Assembly (NCBI GenBank): GCA_965183855.1
Contig: CBCYMI010000006.1
Coordinates: 1 to 8,277 of the forward strand
Reading direction: 5' to 3'
DNA from: CBCYMI01 sp965183855
GTDB lineage: Bacteria > Pseudomonadota > Alphaproteobacteria > Caulobacterales > Maricaulaceae
Length of the DNA stretch: 8,277 nt
Shown here: in pieces, positions 1 to 6,065 of the stretch
Position numbering within the stretch: position 1 is the first letter of the stretch
Layout: each line of letters opens with the position of its first letter
Position numbers and translations under genes: made by a program
Notes under the pieces: model-generated
What the model saw: the letters and a program-made list of their open reading frames with translations, nothing else
Database searches by the model: none
What the model was told of the DNA's origin: nothing

Positions 1-401
1 TGCTCTGGTTGAAGTTCTGAAAACTGTGAATCTTGCTTTTGACTTTCTTTTTTGATGGTTTCTCTAAAAAGAAACGCTGAGTTTTCACTTAATAATGCGG
101 TTAGAATACCAATTGTATATCCTGTTCTTTTCCAAACTGGGTTAAATAGACTAGGTCGGGTGTTTTGTGTCTGAATAGATTGATGAATTATGTCTTGTTT
201 TTTTTGTTCCCAATGTATTTGCTCTTGAAGGTTTTGTGTCGTTTTTCTTTTATGAGGAATTGCATTAAACACTTTTTTCTGTCCTTTGCAGACTTCAATA
301 AGGGTCAGATTTAAAGCTTGCAATATTCTAATATTCGGGTCGGCATCAAAGGAAGATTTTTGATGTATTTGTTTATTTTGCTTCTGATTTTTTTGGGTCA
401 T
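1..401 (-). CDS. COQ7-like (demethoxyubiquinone hydroxylase family) protein, divergent, 3' end beyond window
   Basis: This reading frame starts at an ATG at 401-399 and stays open to the window edge (133 codons). An AGGA lies about 9 bases before the ATG. The start overlaps the 3' end of dsbB by 29 bp, so the two are probably translationally coupled. COQ7 is a membrane-associated diiron enzyme that hydroxylates demethoxyubiquinone late in ubiquinone synthesis. The likeness is clearest at residues 82-109: an RP pair, a later P-x-W, then G-Y-x-I-G and T-A-L-L, matching the family's third-helix region without gaps. Residues 24-41 also align with the first helix, ending in GQ, and an E-x-x-H (60-63) sits where the second iron-binding motif is expected. 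The first-helix DHAGE motif is absent, with Asn31 where its iron-ligand Glu should be. The last two ligands lie outside the window. It may be a diverged hydroxylase, a pseudoenzyme or an accessory quinone protein. The family call rests on alignment from memory. Confidence 0.55.
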   Translation of the reverse strand, partial: MTQKNQKQNKQIHQKSSFDADPNIRILQALNLTLIEVCKGQKKVFNAIPHKRKTTQNLQEQIHWEQKKQDIIHQSIQTQNTRPSLFNPVWKRTGYTIGILTALLSENSAFLFRETIKKESQKQDSQFSELQPE

Positions 402-960
402 TTTGCTTTTTCCTGTTTGATCCTAGATTAAGGCTTCTAAATGCAATTAGAAAACTTATAATACATAAAAACAGACTAATGAATGTATTCCATCCTGCCA
501 TTGAGATTCCTAAAAATGTCCAACTAACATTTTTACAGGATGGAATTTGGATCTGTTTTTTAAGTTTTTCTTTTAATTGGTCTAGTGAAATTGAAAGTTC
601 TTTTGTTTCAACAGAGCAAGCTTTTAGCTCTGGAAACACCCCTTTCTCAACACCTGTATGATAGCCAGCAATTAGAAACCCTATCAAAAAGACAATTCCA
701 ATACTAAAAAAGACAATTCGATTTTTGAAAATGTTTACAGATTCTGATTTAAGAAAAAAAGTTAATAACAAGCTGGTTACAGAAATAAAAAGAAGTACCC
801 AATAAACCTCTCTTTGTTTTAGACATAAAGAACAGGGAATATAATTCTTAAAATGTTCAAAATAATGCGCTGTTAAAAGCACGATAGTCGATATGAAGGC
901 AGAGACTAAAATCCAGTGTTTTTCTATGCTTGTTATAAGGCTTTTTAAAGGTTTGATCAT
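373..960 (-). CDS. dsbB: Disulfide bond formation protein B (DsbB family)
   Basis: DsbB is an inner-membrane enzyme that reoxidises the periplasmic thiol oxidase DsbA and passes the electrons to ubiquinone. The 195-residue protein has the expected four hydrophobic segments (about 17-36, 52-70, 81-100 and 155-176). The first periplasmic loop carries C43-S-L-C46, in the family context CxLCxxQR. The second loop carries the partner cysteines C115 and C142, preceded by the typical Y-H-x-G-V-E (100-105). A conserved S-M-A-G-W-N (153-158) opens the last membrane helix. All four redox cysteines are present, so it should be active. An AGGG lies about 11 bases before the ATG, and a promoter-like pair lies in the 101-bp gap from the upstream gene. 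The charged C-terminal tail (residues 181-195) is encoded where the next gene begins. No dsbA is in view. Confidence 0.9.
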   Translation of the reverse strand: MIKPLKSLITSIEKHWILVSAFISTIVLLTAHYFEHFKNYIPCSLCLKQREVYWVLLFISVTSLLLTFFLKSESVNIFKNRIVFFSIGIVFLIGFLIAGYHTGVEKGVFPELKACSVETKELSISLDQLKEKLKKQIQIPSCKNVSWTFLGISMAGWNTFISLFLCIISFLIAFRSLNLGSNRKKQNDPKKSEAK

Positions 961-1031
961 GCGTTTTATATCCCTGTTTTTAAATAAAAAGAGAATCGTC
1001 TGATATAAATTCTGATTTGAATATCACATAA

Positions 1032-1060
1032 TTTATACACATATTTATCCTGATATACAA
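1032..1060 (-). promoter_or_regulatory. Candidate sigma-70 promoter for dsbB and the COQ7-like gene
   Basis: Read on the minus strand, TTGTAT (1060-1055) is followed after exactly 17 bases by TATAAA (1037-1032). It lies in the 101-bp gap between the YqaA stop and the dsbB start, giving a leader of about 65 bases. The -10 matches consensus at five of six positions; the -35 is weak. AT-rich DNA produces such matches by chance, so this is only a candidate. Confidence 0.35.
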
Positions 1061-1061
1061 A

Positions 1062-1640
1062 TTAAACCATGTATTTGAAAATTAAAAATACAATCAGAAC
1101 AATGATAAATAAACCCAGTGTAATTAGCGCAAAATGTTTTTGTAATATTGTTTCAATCTGTTTTCCAAAAATTTGAATGAATAAGGCTTCCAGATAAAAG
1201 CGCAGCCCTCTTGAGATGATGGAAATAAAAATAAAAACACCAAGATTTGATTTTAAGGCACCCGAAGCAATTGTAATAATCTTATAAGGAAAGGGGGTAA
1301 GACCTGCGCCAAAAATAATAATGCTTCCATATTCTTTGTATATCGCTTCAAAATGTGCAAGAGCTTCTGATTTTCCAAGAGATATCAGCAAAGGTTTTCC
1401 CAAGGTTTCAAATGCAAAATAACCGATAAAATAGCCTAAAATACCCCCTAAAACAGAGGCAATAAGACATAAACTCGCCAAAAACCATATTTTTTTACGA
1501 TTGGCAATCATCATGGGAACAAGCATGGTATCAGGGGGAATAGGAAAGATTGAGCTTTCAATAAATGAAATAAAAAACAATAGACCAATTGCATATTTAG
1601 AGTGAGACCAGAGTTTTAAGCGCTTATATAATTTTGACAT
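1062..1640 (-). CDS. YqaA/DedA-type (VTT-domain, SNARE-associated) inner-membrane protein
   Basis: This is a 192-residue, very hydrophobic protein of the DedA superfamily, closest in style to the small YqaA branch. Members are inner-membrane proteins linked to membrane homeostasis; larger relatives act as polyprenyl-phosphate or lipid transporters, but the substrate of this branch is not established. Visible family features are E28-S-S-x-F-P-I-P-P-D37 in the first re-entrant region, the small-residue helix G65-G-x-x-G-Y (65-70), the second re-entrant motif G111-A-G-L-T-P-F-P-Y-K120, and R144-G-L-R147. The frame has two adjacent ATG codons at 1643 and 1640. AGGA lies 3 bases before the first and 6 before the second, so the second is preferred; using the first would add one Met. 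The gene is followed on the same strand by dsbB after 101 bp. Nothing in the sequence shows a functional link to disulfide formation. Confidence 0.85.
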   Translation of the reverse strand: MSKLYKRLKLWSHSKYAIGLLFFISFIESSIFPIPPDTMLVPMMIANRKKIWFLASLCLIASVLGGILGYFIGYFAFETLGKPLLISLGKSEALAHFEAIYKEYGSIIIFGAGLTPFPYKIITIASGALKSNLGVFIFISIISRGLRFYLEALFIQIFGKQIETILQKHFALITLGLFIIVLIVFLIFKYMV

Positions 1641-1643
1641 CAT

Positions 1644-2059
1644 GCTTCCTGAATTTAAGACTTAATCAGATATATACATATTATTCTGTTTTTAAAGATT
1701 TTTTTTGTATGATAACATGTTTTTGTTTTTAGAATACAATCTGGTTTGTATCTTAAAACTTATTTTCTATACGCAAGTATAATGTTGATGCTTTGTTAGG
1801 TTCTGGTAATTTCAATTCATAAATAAGAAATCAGATCATAAATGACAAACAGGCTTAATCAAGAAAATAAGAAAGCATTTATCAAATGAGAACTCTGCTT
1901 GAAAGGAAAGACTCATAGAAGAAAATTTTGAGTATTATGTATGATTGAAGGGCTTTAATTTAATTTTGAGTGGGTTGATGATCTTGGATTGATAGAATAT
2001 ATCAGATGATATCTCTTAAGATAGACAGGTTTAAGTAGTTTTACCAAAGAGGGCTAGAT
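1644..2059. other. Gene-free divergent intergenic region between yqaA-like gene and nth
   Basis: These 416 AT-rich bases separate the minus-strand YqaA gene from the plus-strand nth. I see no reading frame with family features, no strong hairpin and no repeat. It must contain promoters for both directions; the only reasonable match I find is the nth candidate listed separately. Confidence 0.6.
1975..2003 (+). promoter_or_regulatory. Candidate sigma-70 promoter for nth
   Basis: TTGATG (1975-1980) is followed after 17 bases by TATATC (1998-2003), about 57 bases before the nth start codon. Both boxes match consensus at only four of six positions. It is placed mainly by spacing and location. Confidence 0.3.
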
Positions 2060-2695
2060 TTGAAAAAAGAAGCAGTAACTAGATTATTTGAAGAACTTTC
2101 CAGGCAAAGACTGGATCCTAAAACAGAACTTGAATACACCAATCATTACACTTTGTTAATTGCCGTTGTATTGTCAGCACAGGCAACGGATAAAAGCGTT
2201 AATAAGGCATGTGCTGACTTATTTAAAACCATTAAAACTCCTAAAGCAATGCTAGCGTTTGGCGAAGAAAAATTAAGAAATGAAATTAAATCGATTGGTC
2301 TTTATAAAACAAAGGCAAAAAATGTCATTGCCTTGTCGAAAATCCTGGTCGAGCGTCATCAAGGAAAAATTCCAGAAAATAGAGAGGATTTAGAAGCATT
2401 GCCAGGTGTGGGACGCAAAACAGCTAATGTTATTTTAAATGAAGCGTTTAATCTTCCAACGATTGCCGTAGATACGCATATTTTCAGAGTTTCAAATCGA
2501 ACAGGCTTAGCTCCTGGTAAAACCGTTATTGAAGTTGAAAAAAAACTATTAAAAACAATACCAAAAGAATATCAATTGGGGGCACATCATTGGTTGATTT
2601 TACATGGACGCTATGTGTGTAAAGCAAGAAAGCCTTTATGTCCGTCTTGCGTAATTTATGACGCTTGTACGTATCAGCACAAAACAGAAGCTTAA
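2060..2695 (+). CDS. nth: Endonuclease III (DNA glycosylase/AP lyase)
   Basis: Endonuclease III removes oxidised pyrimidines from DNA and nicks the resulting abasic site, starting base excision repair. The 211-residue product is of normal family length. The helix-hairpin-helix is at L114-P-G-V-G-R-K-T-A122 and contains the catalytic Lys120. The catalytic Asp138 lies in V-D-T-H. A complete 4Fe-4S cluster motif closes the protein: C187-x6-C194-x2-C197-x5-C203. The substrate-pocket segment L38-S-A-Q-A-T-D44 is also standard. The start is a TTG; it is preferred because a GAGGG (2049-2053) sits six bases upstream and the N-terminus then matches the family. The gene stands alone on this strand, with tRNA-Leu 289 bp downstream. 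All catalytic residues are present. Confidence 0.95.
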   Translation: MKKEAVTRLFEELSRQRLDPKTELEYTNHYTLLIAVVLSAQATDKSVNKACADLFKTIKTPKAMLAFGEEKLRNEIKSIGLYKTKAKNVIALSKILVERHQGKIPENREDLEALPGVGRKTANVILNEAFNLPTIAVDTHIFRVSNRTGLAPGKTVIEVEKKLLKTIPKEYQLGAHHWLILHGRYVCKARKPLCPSCVIYDACTYQHKTEA

Positions 2696-2785
2696 ATATA
2701 AAAGCGGAGAAGTTAGATTTCTGTTTGTGAAGATATCAGGGTTCGCTATTAATTATGAGGTTAAAGAGGAATTTTAAAAAGACTA

Positions 2786-2840
2786 TTGACGTTAGAAAAA
2801 CCTGGGCTATGTTAGAAAATACAAATTTCTGTTTTATAAT
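2786..2840 (+). promoter_or_regulatory. Candidate promoters upstream of tRNA-Leu
   Basis: Two overlapping sigma-70-like pairs occur in the gap after nth. TTGACG (2786-2791) is followed after 16 bases by TATGTT (2808-2813). TTAGAA (2812-2817) is followed after 17 bases by a perfect TATAAT (2835-2840). Either would give the tRNA a 5' leader of about 140-165 bases. A closer but poorer -35 (TTGAAC, 2931-2936) lacks a good -10. Confidence 0.35.
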
Positions 2841-2984
2841 AATGAAACTCCAGAATTTAATTTTATTGGAACGCATTTTGAAGATAGATTGAATGTGCAA
2901 ATAGAATAGGTTAAATAGAAATAAAATAGATTGAACTTTCCATAGTTTAGGAGTCTTTATTTAAAAAACAGATTTTGGTAATAT

Positions 2985-3069
2985 GCCTCTGTGGCGGAAC
3001 TGGTAGACGCGCGCGACTCAAAATCGCGTTCCTTATGGAGTGTCCGTTCGATTCGGACCAGAGGCACCA
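2985..3069 (+). tRNA. tRNA-Leu, anticodon CAA
   Basis: The sequence folds as a long-variable-arm tRNA of 85 nt including an encoded CCA. Acceptor strands GCCTCTG (2985-2991) and CAGAGGC (3059-3065) pair perfectly, followed by discriminator A and CCA (3067-3069). The anticodon stem CGCGA (3012-3016) pairs with TCGCG (3024-3028) around the loop CTCAAAA, giving anticodon CAA at 3019-3021, which reads the Leu codon UUG. The variable arm forms a small TCC/GGA hairpin, as expected for class II leucine tRNAs. The T arm is GTCCG, TTCGATT, CGGAC (3042-3058). UUG should be a common leucine codon in so AT-rich a genome. Confidence 0.95.
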
Positions 3070-3093
3070 TAATCTTGGCATTTCTATCCTTGC

Positions 3094-3119
3094 AACTCCT
3101 TGAGTTTTAAAGACTTTTT
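3094..3119 (+). terminator. Weak candidate terminator of tRNA-Leu
   Basis: AACTC (3094-3098) pairs with GAGTT (3102-3106) around a three-base loop, 24 bases after the tRNA. The stretch that follows is T-rich but interrupted, ending in five T's at 3115-3119. The stem is short. Confidence 0.3.
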
Positions 3120-3152
3120 GAAAATAAACAAGCATGTTCTGGTAGGGATATA

Positions 3153-3186
3153 ATAGATTTTTATCTATAAGTTTACGTATATACGT
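3153..3186. repeat. Pair of adjacent perfect inverted repeats
   Basis: ATAGAT (3153-3158) and ATCTAT (3163-3168) flank a four-T loop. Six bases further on is the perfect 12-bp palindrome ACGTATATACGT (3175-3186). They lie 84-117 bases past the tRNA. No function can be assigned; they could be protein-binding sites or chance AT-rich symmetry. Confidence 0.35.
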
Positions 3187-3619
3187 TAATCTAAAACTTG
3201 TTTCTATATTTGAATTTCTGACTAAAGAAATTAAATGAATTTTATGATTATAACTATTGGGCTCTTATTTAGATTTCAAAAACCACGGAAAAGAAATATA
3301 TACAAAAACTCCTAAAAACCAATCATGAGACATTAACGATCAAACAAGCATGTAATTTAATATTGAAAAATATTCAAAGCCTCTAAGAATTTTAAACGAT
3401 AAGGACAGAAAATTACGAAAGAGAGGAGTATAATATCTTATAAAAGAAAAGATCTATTAATACTAAAAATAAAGCCATATTCGTTCAATCAGTTAATATG
3501 TAAATAGATGAAAAAGGGTTTTTGTATATCATAGCAAAGAATAGATTGTTATGATACCATCTTCCAGTATTTAAAAACCTGAATTCAGCAATTAATATGC
3601 TTTAAATAAATATTATTGG

Positions 3620-3726
3620 CTGTCCTCGTCAAAACTATATGGGATGAATTTGACGCAGAAATAGCTAAGATGGCAATGGGTTATGCTGTCTTCATCAAAA
3701 CTATATGATATGAGTTTGGCTCAATT
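3620..3726. repeat. Two imperfect direct repeat copies, 66-bp offset, with internal inverted repeat
   Basis: About 40 bases starting at 3620 recur from 3686. The first 30 aligned bases after the leading C match at about 25 positions, including a shared 10-base core AAAACTATAT, and similarity fades after that. In copy one, CGTCAAA (3627-3633) and TTTGACG (3649-3655) form perfect inverted arms around 15 bases; in copy two the arms are degraded. The offset is a multiple of three, but the plus-strand frame that spans both copies is broken by a TGA in the second. It may be a decayed palindromic extragenic repeat or an insertion-sequence remnant. Confidence 0.5.
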
Positions 3727-3830
3727 TTACTTTTAAATCAGACCGATTTTATAAGGTGTTCCAAATCGTAAAAAAATCATTATCTTTTTTGATTGGTCAT
3801 TATTCTTATTTTAGATTATGTTTATTAAAG

Positions 3831-3845
3831 AAGGTTTGTAACCTT
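3831..3845 (-). terminator. Candidate terminator of the CDGSH-glutamate synthase gene
   Basis: AAGGTT and AACCTT form a perfect six-pair stem around a three-base loop, starting 16 bases past the stop codon of the gene at 3861. On the minus strand the stem is followed by a T-rich but short tract (CTTTAAT), so termination may be only moderate. Confidence 0.45.
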
Positions 3846-3860
3846 GTTTCAATATTTGCT

Positions 3861-5357
3861 TTAACGAACACCACCAAAAGGAATGCCAGATAATTCTGAT
3901 AGTTCTTTTTTCCATGTTGTAAGATCATTAATGGTAAAATCCTTAAGAGATCTATGTCCACAGGCACGAGCTAATAATTTCATTAATTCGACGGAAGCAT
4001 TAAAAAATCGTTTCAGGTTTTGAGCGGCTTCATCTATATTTAATCTTGCGCGTAATTCTTTTTTTTGTGTTGCAATTCCAGCGGGACATGTATTGGTATT
4101 ACAGGCTCTCAATCCCATACAACCAATTGCCTGCATGGCTGCATTTGAAACCGCAATTGCATCTGCTCCTAAAGCAAGAGATTTTGCAAAATCTGCAGGT
4201 GTTCGTAATCCTCCTGTAATAATCAGGCTGATATTTGGATCTGTTTGATCTAGGTGTCTTCGTGCTCTTGCAAGGGCTGGAATGGTGGGAACTGAAATAT
4301 TATCTCTGAAAATCAAAGGGGCTGCACCTGTTCCGCCTCCGCGTCCATCAAGAATAATATAGTCAACTCCAACTTCCAGAGCTGCATCAATATCTTTTTC
4401 AATATGTTGTGCAGAAAGCTTATAACCGATTGGAATGCCGTTCGTTTCTTCCCTGATCTGGTCTGCAAATTCTTTAATTTGACTAAGCTTTGTCCAGTTT
4501 GGAAAACGGGATGGAGAAATGGCATCTTCTCCTGGTTTAAGACCTCGGATTTTTGCAATTTCTGGCGTTACTTTTGATCCAGGAAGATGTCCTCCAACAC
4601 CCGTTTTTGCAGCTTGTCCACCTTTAAAATGAAAAGCTTGGCATTGTTTAACTCGCTCCATTGAAAATCCGAATTGAGCAGAAGCCAATTCATAGAAATA
4701 TCGTGAATTTGCCTGTTGTTCTTCGGGCAACATGCCACCCTCGCCACTACAAATCGCGGTTCCTGCAAGTTCAGCACCTTTTGATAGAGAAAGCTTTGCT
4801 TCTTCAGATAAAGCACCAAAACTCATGTCTGATACAAAAATAGGAATTTTCAATGTTACAGGTTTTTGCGCTTTTGAACCAATGATTGTTTCTGTATGTA
4901 CGACCTCTTCATCCAGTAATGGAAACGCTGCTAATTGTGCGGTTACAAACTGGATATCATTCCAGCCAGGTAAGTCTTTGATTGGAACTCCCATTGCTCC
5001 CATTGGACCGTGACGCCCTAATTTAGACAATCCATTTTTAGCCAATTCCTGTATCAATCCAATATGGGGCTCTATAGGTTGTTTTTGAACTTGATTTGGT
5101 TGAATAGATGAGGGAGAAGTGTTTTTTTGGATCTTCTTATGACTATTATCGCAATAAGGTCTGTTTTTGGATTTCTGACACCCACAAATATAAATGCTTG
5201 CGTCTTTTTCAAATTTTATAAATTTAGGGGATATATTTGTAGAGCTGTGAGAACCATCACAATAAGGACCATTTTGAGATAATCCACACATACAAAATAC
5301 TTTTTGATCTCCTTTATCGACTCTAATCAGATAAGGTTTGTTTTGCCATTCTGTCAT
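3861..5357 (-). CDS. FMN-binding glutamate synthase-related protein with two N-terminal CDGSH iron-sulfur motifs
   Basis: This 498-residue protein joins two modules. Residues 22-37 hold a canonical CDGSH motif (C22-x-C24 ... P-x-C33-D-G-S-H37). Residues 58-73 hold a second with D-N replacing D-G (C58-x-C60 ... C69-D-N-S-H73). Such motifs bind 2Fe-2S clusters. After a Gln/Pro-rich linker (about 76-97) comes a glutamate synthase-type FMN barrel: G-E-G-G near 205, K245-G-G-Q, D337-G-R-G-G-G-T-G-A-A, and the phosphate-binding T381-G-G-L-R. C413-x5-C419-x4-C424 matches the 3Fe-4S cluster motif of glutamate synthase. The glutaminase domain is absent, so it cannot take ammonia from glutamine by itself; the true substrate is unknown. 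The ATG at 5357 is chosen because AGGA sits seven bases before it; an ATG 45 bases upstream has only a weak site. It is probably a cytoplasmic oxidoreductase. Confidence 0.85.
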   Translation of the reverse strand: MTEWQNKPYLIRVDKGDQKVFCMCGLSQNGPYCDGSHSSTNISPKFIKFEKDASIYICGCQKSKNRPYCDNSHKKIQKNTSPSSIQPNQVQKQPIEPHIGLIQELAKNGLSKLGRHGPMGAMGVPIKDLPGWNDIQFVTAQLAAFPLLDEEVVHTETIIGSKAQKPVTLKIPIFVSDMSFGALSEEAKLSLSKGAELAGTAICSGEGGMLPEEQQANSRYFYELASAQFGFSMERVKQCQAFHFKGGQAAKTGVGGHLPGSKVTPEIAKIRGLKPGEDAISPSRFPNWTKLSQIKEFADQIREETNGIPIGYKLSAQHIEKDIDAALEVGVDYIILDGRGGGTGAAPLIFRDNISVPTIPALARARRHLDQTDPNISLIITGGLRTPADFAKSLALGADAIAVSNAAMQAIGCMGLRACNTNTCPAGIATQKKELRARLNIDEAAQNLKRFFNASVELMKLLARACGHRSLKDFTINDLTTWKKELSELSGIPFGGVR

Positions 5358-5461
5358 AAGATCATCCTTTATTCCATTTTTGAATTTAAATAGAAAAAGC
5401 ATTTCTTCTTTTTCAGAGATATTTTATGTTTAGAAGCCTTTAAGAAAATAACAAATCTTGG

Positions 5462-5476
5462 TTTAGGACTCCTAAA
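5462..5476. promoter_or_regulatory. Perfect 15-bp palindrome upstream of the CDGSH-glutamate synthase gene
   Basis: TTTAGGA and TCCTAAA are perfect inverted arms around one central base, about 105 bp upstream of the chosen start codon. The position and symmetry would suit an operator for a dimeric repressor. No T-run follows on the minus strand, so a terminator is less likely. I could not find a convincing -35/-10 pair beside it. Confidence 0.35.
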
Positions 5477-5615
5477 AGAGTTTGTTGTTTTTAATATCTG
5501 GTTTGCGTTGAATACATTCTTTTTCTATTTTTAAAGAATAGAATAGTTTTTCTTTATAATGAAGTCTAGATTTTATAATTAATTTAGAATAATTTATCTC
5601 AATCTGACTTTAATC

Positions 5616-5825
5616 TTATGATGACATACCCTGAACAGGTGCATTAATGACCACAATTTCTGCAGGTGCTAATGCTTTTAAATTAATTTCTGAAAGTTCA
5701 GTAATTTCTGTGGCATCCCCTTTTTTAAGGATATGCTCATTTAATTTAATTTCACCATCAGAAACAAGCAGATAAGCTTGATGAATAATTGGATGCTTAA
5801 TTTGAGTTCCTTTTGTCAATTTGCA
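5616..5825 (-). pseudogene. C-terminal remnant of a pirin/YhhW-type bicupin
   Basis: About 70 codons remain of a protein normally around 230 residues long. What is left is the end of the second cupin domain: H-Q-A-Y-L-L-V-S-D-G-E-I-K-L-N, then K-K-G-D-A, then a strand like the family's final 'daevLlfDl'. This resembles the C-terminal half of YhhW-like pirins, which bind a metal in the first cupin; that domain and its His/Glu ligands are missing. Pirin similarity runs to about 5823 and then stops where LysR sequence starts on the other strand. A TTG at 5819 could formally start the frame, but no ribosome site accompanies it. It ends in a normal-looking stop at 5616. I read it as a non-functional fragment. 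The family call is from pattern memory. Confidence 0.65.
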
Positions 5826-6065
5826 ACCAATACAGCAGAAATGATGCTAGAGGCTTGTATACAAGGAGTAGGAATTGCTTTATTACCTGTATTTTCAGCT
5901 CTTCCTTATTTAAAGACAGGTCAGCTTATACAGCTCTTGCCTGATTATAAAACCTATCTAGAAATATCAATTTCTATTGTTTTTCCTGAAAATAGATATG
6001 TATCTACCAGAGTACGATTATTGATCGACTGGCTTGTTCAACTCAGCCAGTCTTTTGATTGGTGA
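5820..6065 (+). pseudogene. C-terminal remnant of a LysR-family transcriptional regulator
   Basis: About 80 codons carry the end of a LysR effector-binding domain: a T-N-T-A-E-M-M-L-E-A helix start, then G-V-G-I-A-L-L-P, the P-Y-L-x-x-G-Q-L strand, L-L-P-D-Y, a P-E-N-R-Y-V-S-T-R-V-R motif and the closing I-D-W-L-V helix. These are in the usual family order. A full LysR protein is about 300 residues, so the DNA-binding domain and most of the sensor domain are gone. The open frame continues left to an ATG at 5778, but that part is antisense to the pirin remnant and has no LysR features or ribosome site. The stop TGA (6063-6065) lies within the first units of the downstream 7-bp repeat. It cannot act as a regulator. 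Confidence 0.75.

Larger units (their letters stand above)
3070..3860. other. 790-bp gene-free region between tRNA-Leu and the CDGSH-glutamate synthase gene
   Basis: No reading frame here shows recognisable protein features and stops are frequent in all frames. It holds a weak tRNA terminator candidate, two inverted repeats near 3153-3186, a degenerate direct repeat at 3620-3726 and a hairpin at 3831-3845 that probably ends the following minus-strand gene. The length is large for a bacterial spacer and suggests decayed former coding or mobile DNA, but I cannot name a source. No copy of the tRNA 3' end was found downstream, so there is no direct sign of an integrated element. Confidence 0.6.

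Noticed and set aside
1..401. COQ7-like protein as a fully ligand-free pseudoenzyme
   Set aside because: A first alignment suggested all metal ligands were lost, but E60-x-x-H63 aligns well with the second motif, and the last motif lies outside the window. Only loss of the first-helix Glu is supported.
479..661. 60-codon plus-strand frame within dsbB
   Set aside because: It is antisense to the dsbB second periplasmic loop region and has no recognisable features.
2842..2892. Possible 16-codon leader peptide before tRNA-Leu
   Set aside because: The frame is very short, has no ribosome site and shows no regulatory codon run or attenuator structure.
2947..3135. 62-codon minus-strand open frame across the tRNA-Leu
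   Set aside because: It is antisense to a clearly folded tRNA, and its product has no family features beyond what the tRNA sequence imposes.
2985..3860. Genomic island integrated at tRNA-Leu
   Set aside because: No integrase, no duplicated tRNA 3' end and no mobile genes are visible, although the empty 790 bp could be an old scar.
4313..5013. Several open frames of 60-93 codons on both strands inside the CDGSH-glutamate synthase gene
   Set aside because: They overlap a well-supported 498-residue gene, show no ribosome sites or motifs, and are shadows of its codon pattern.
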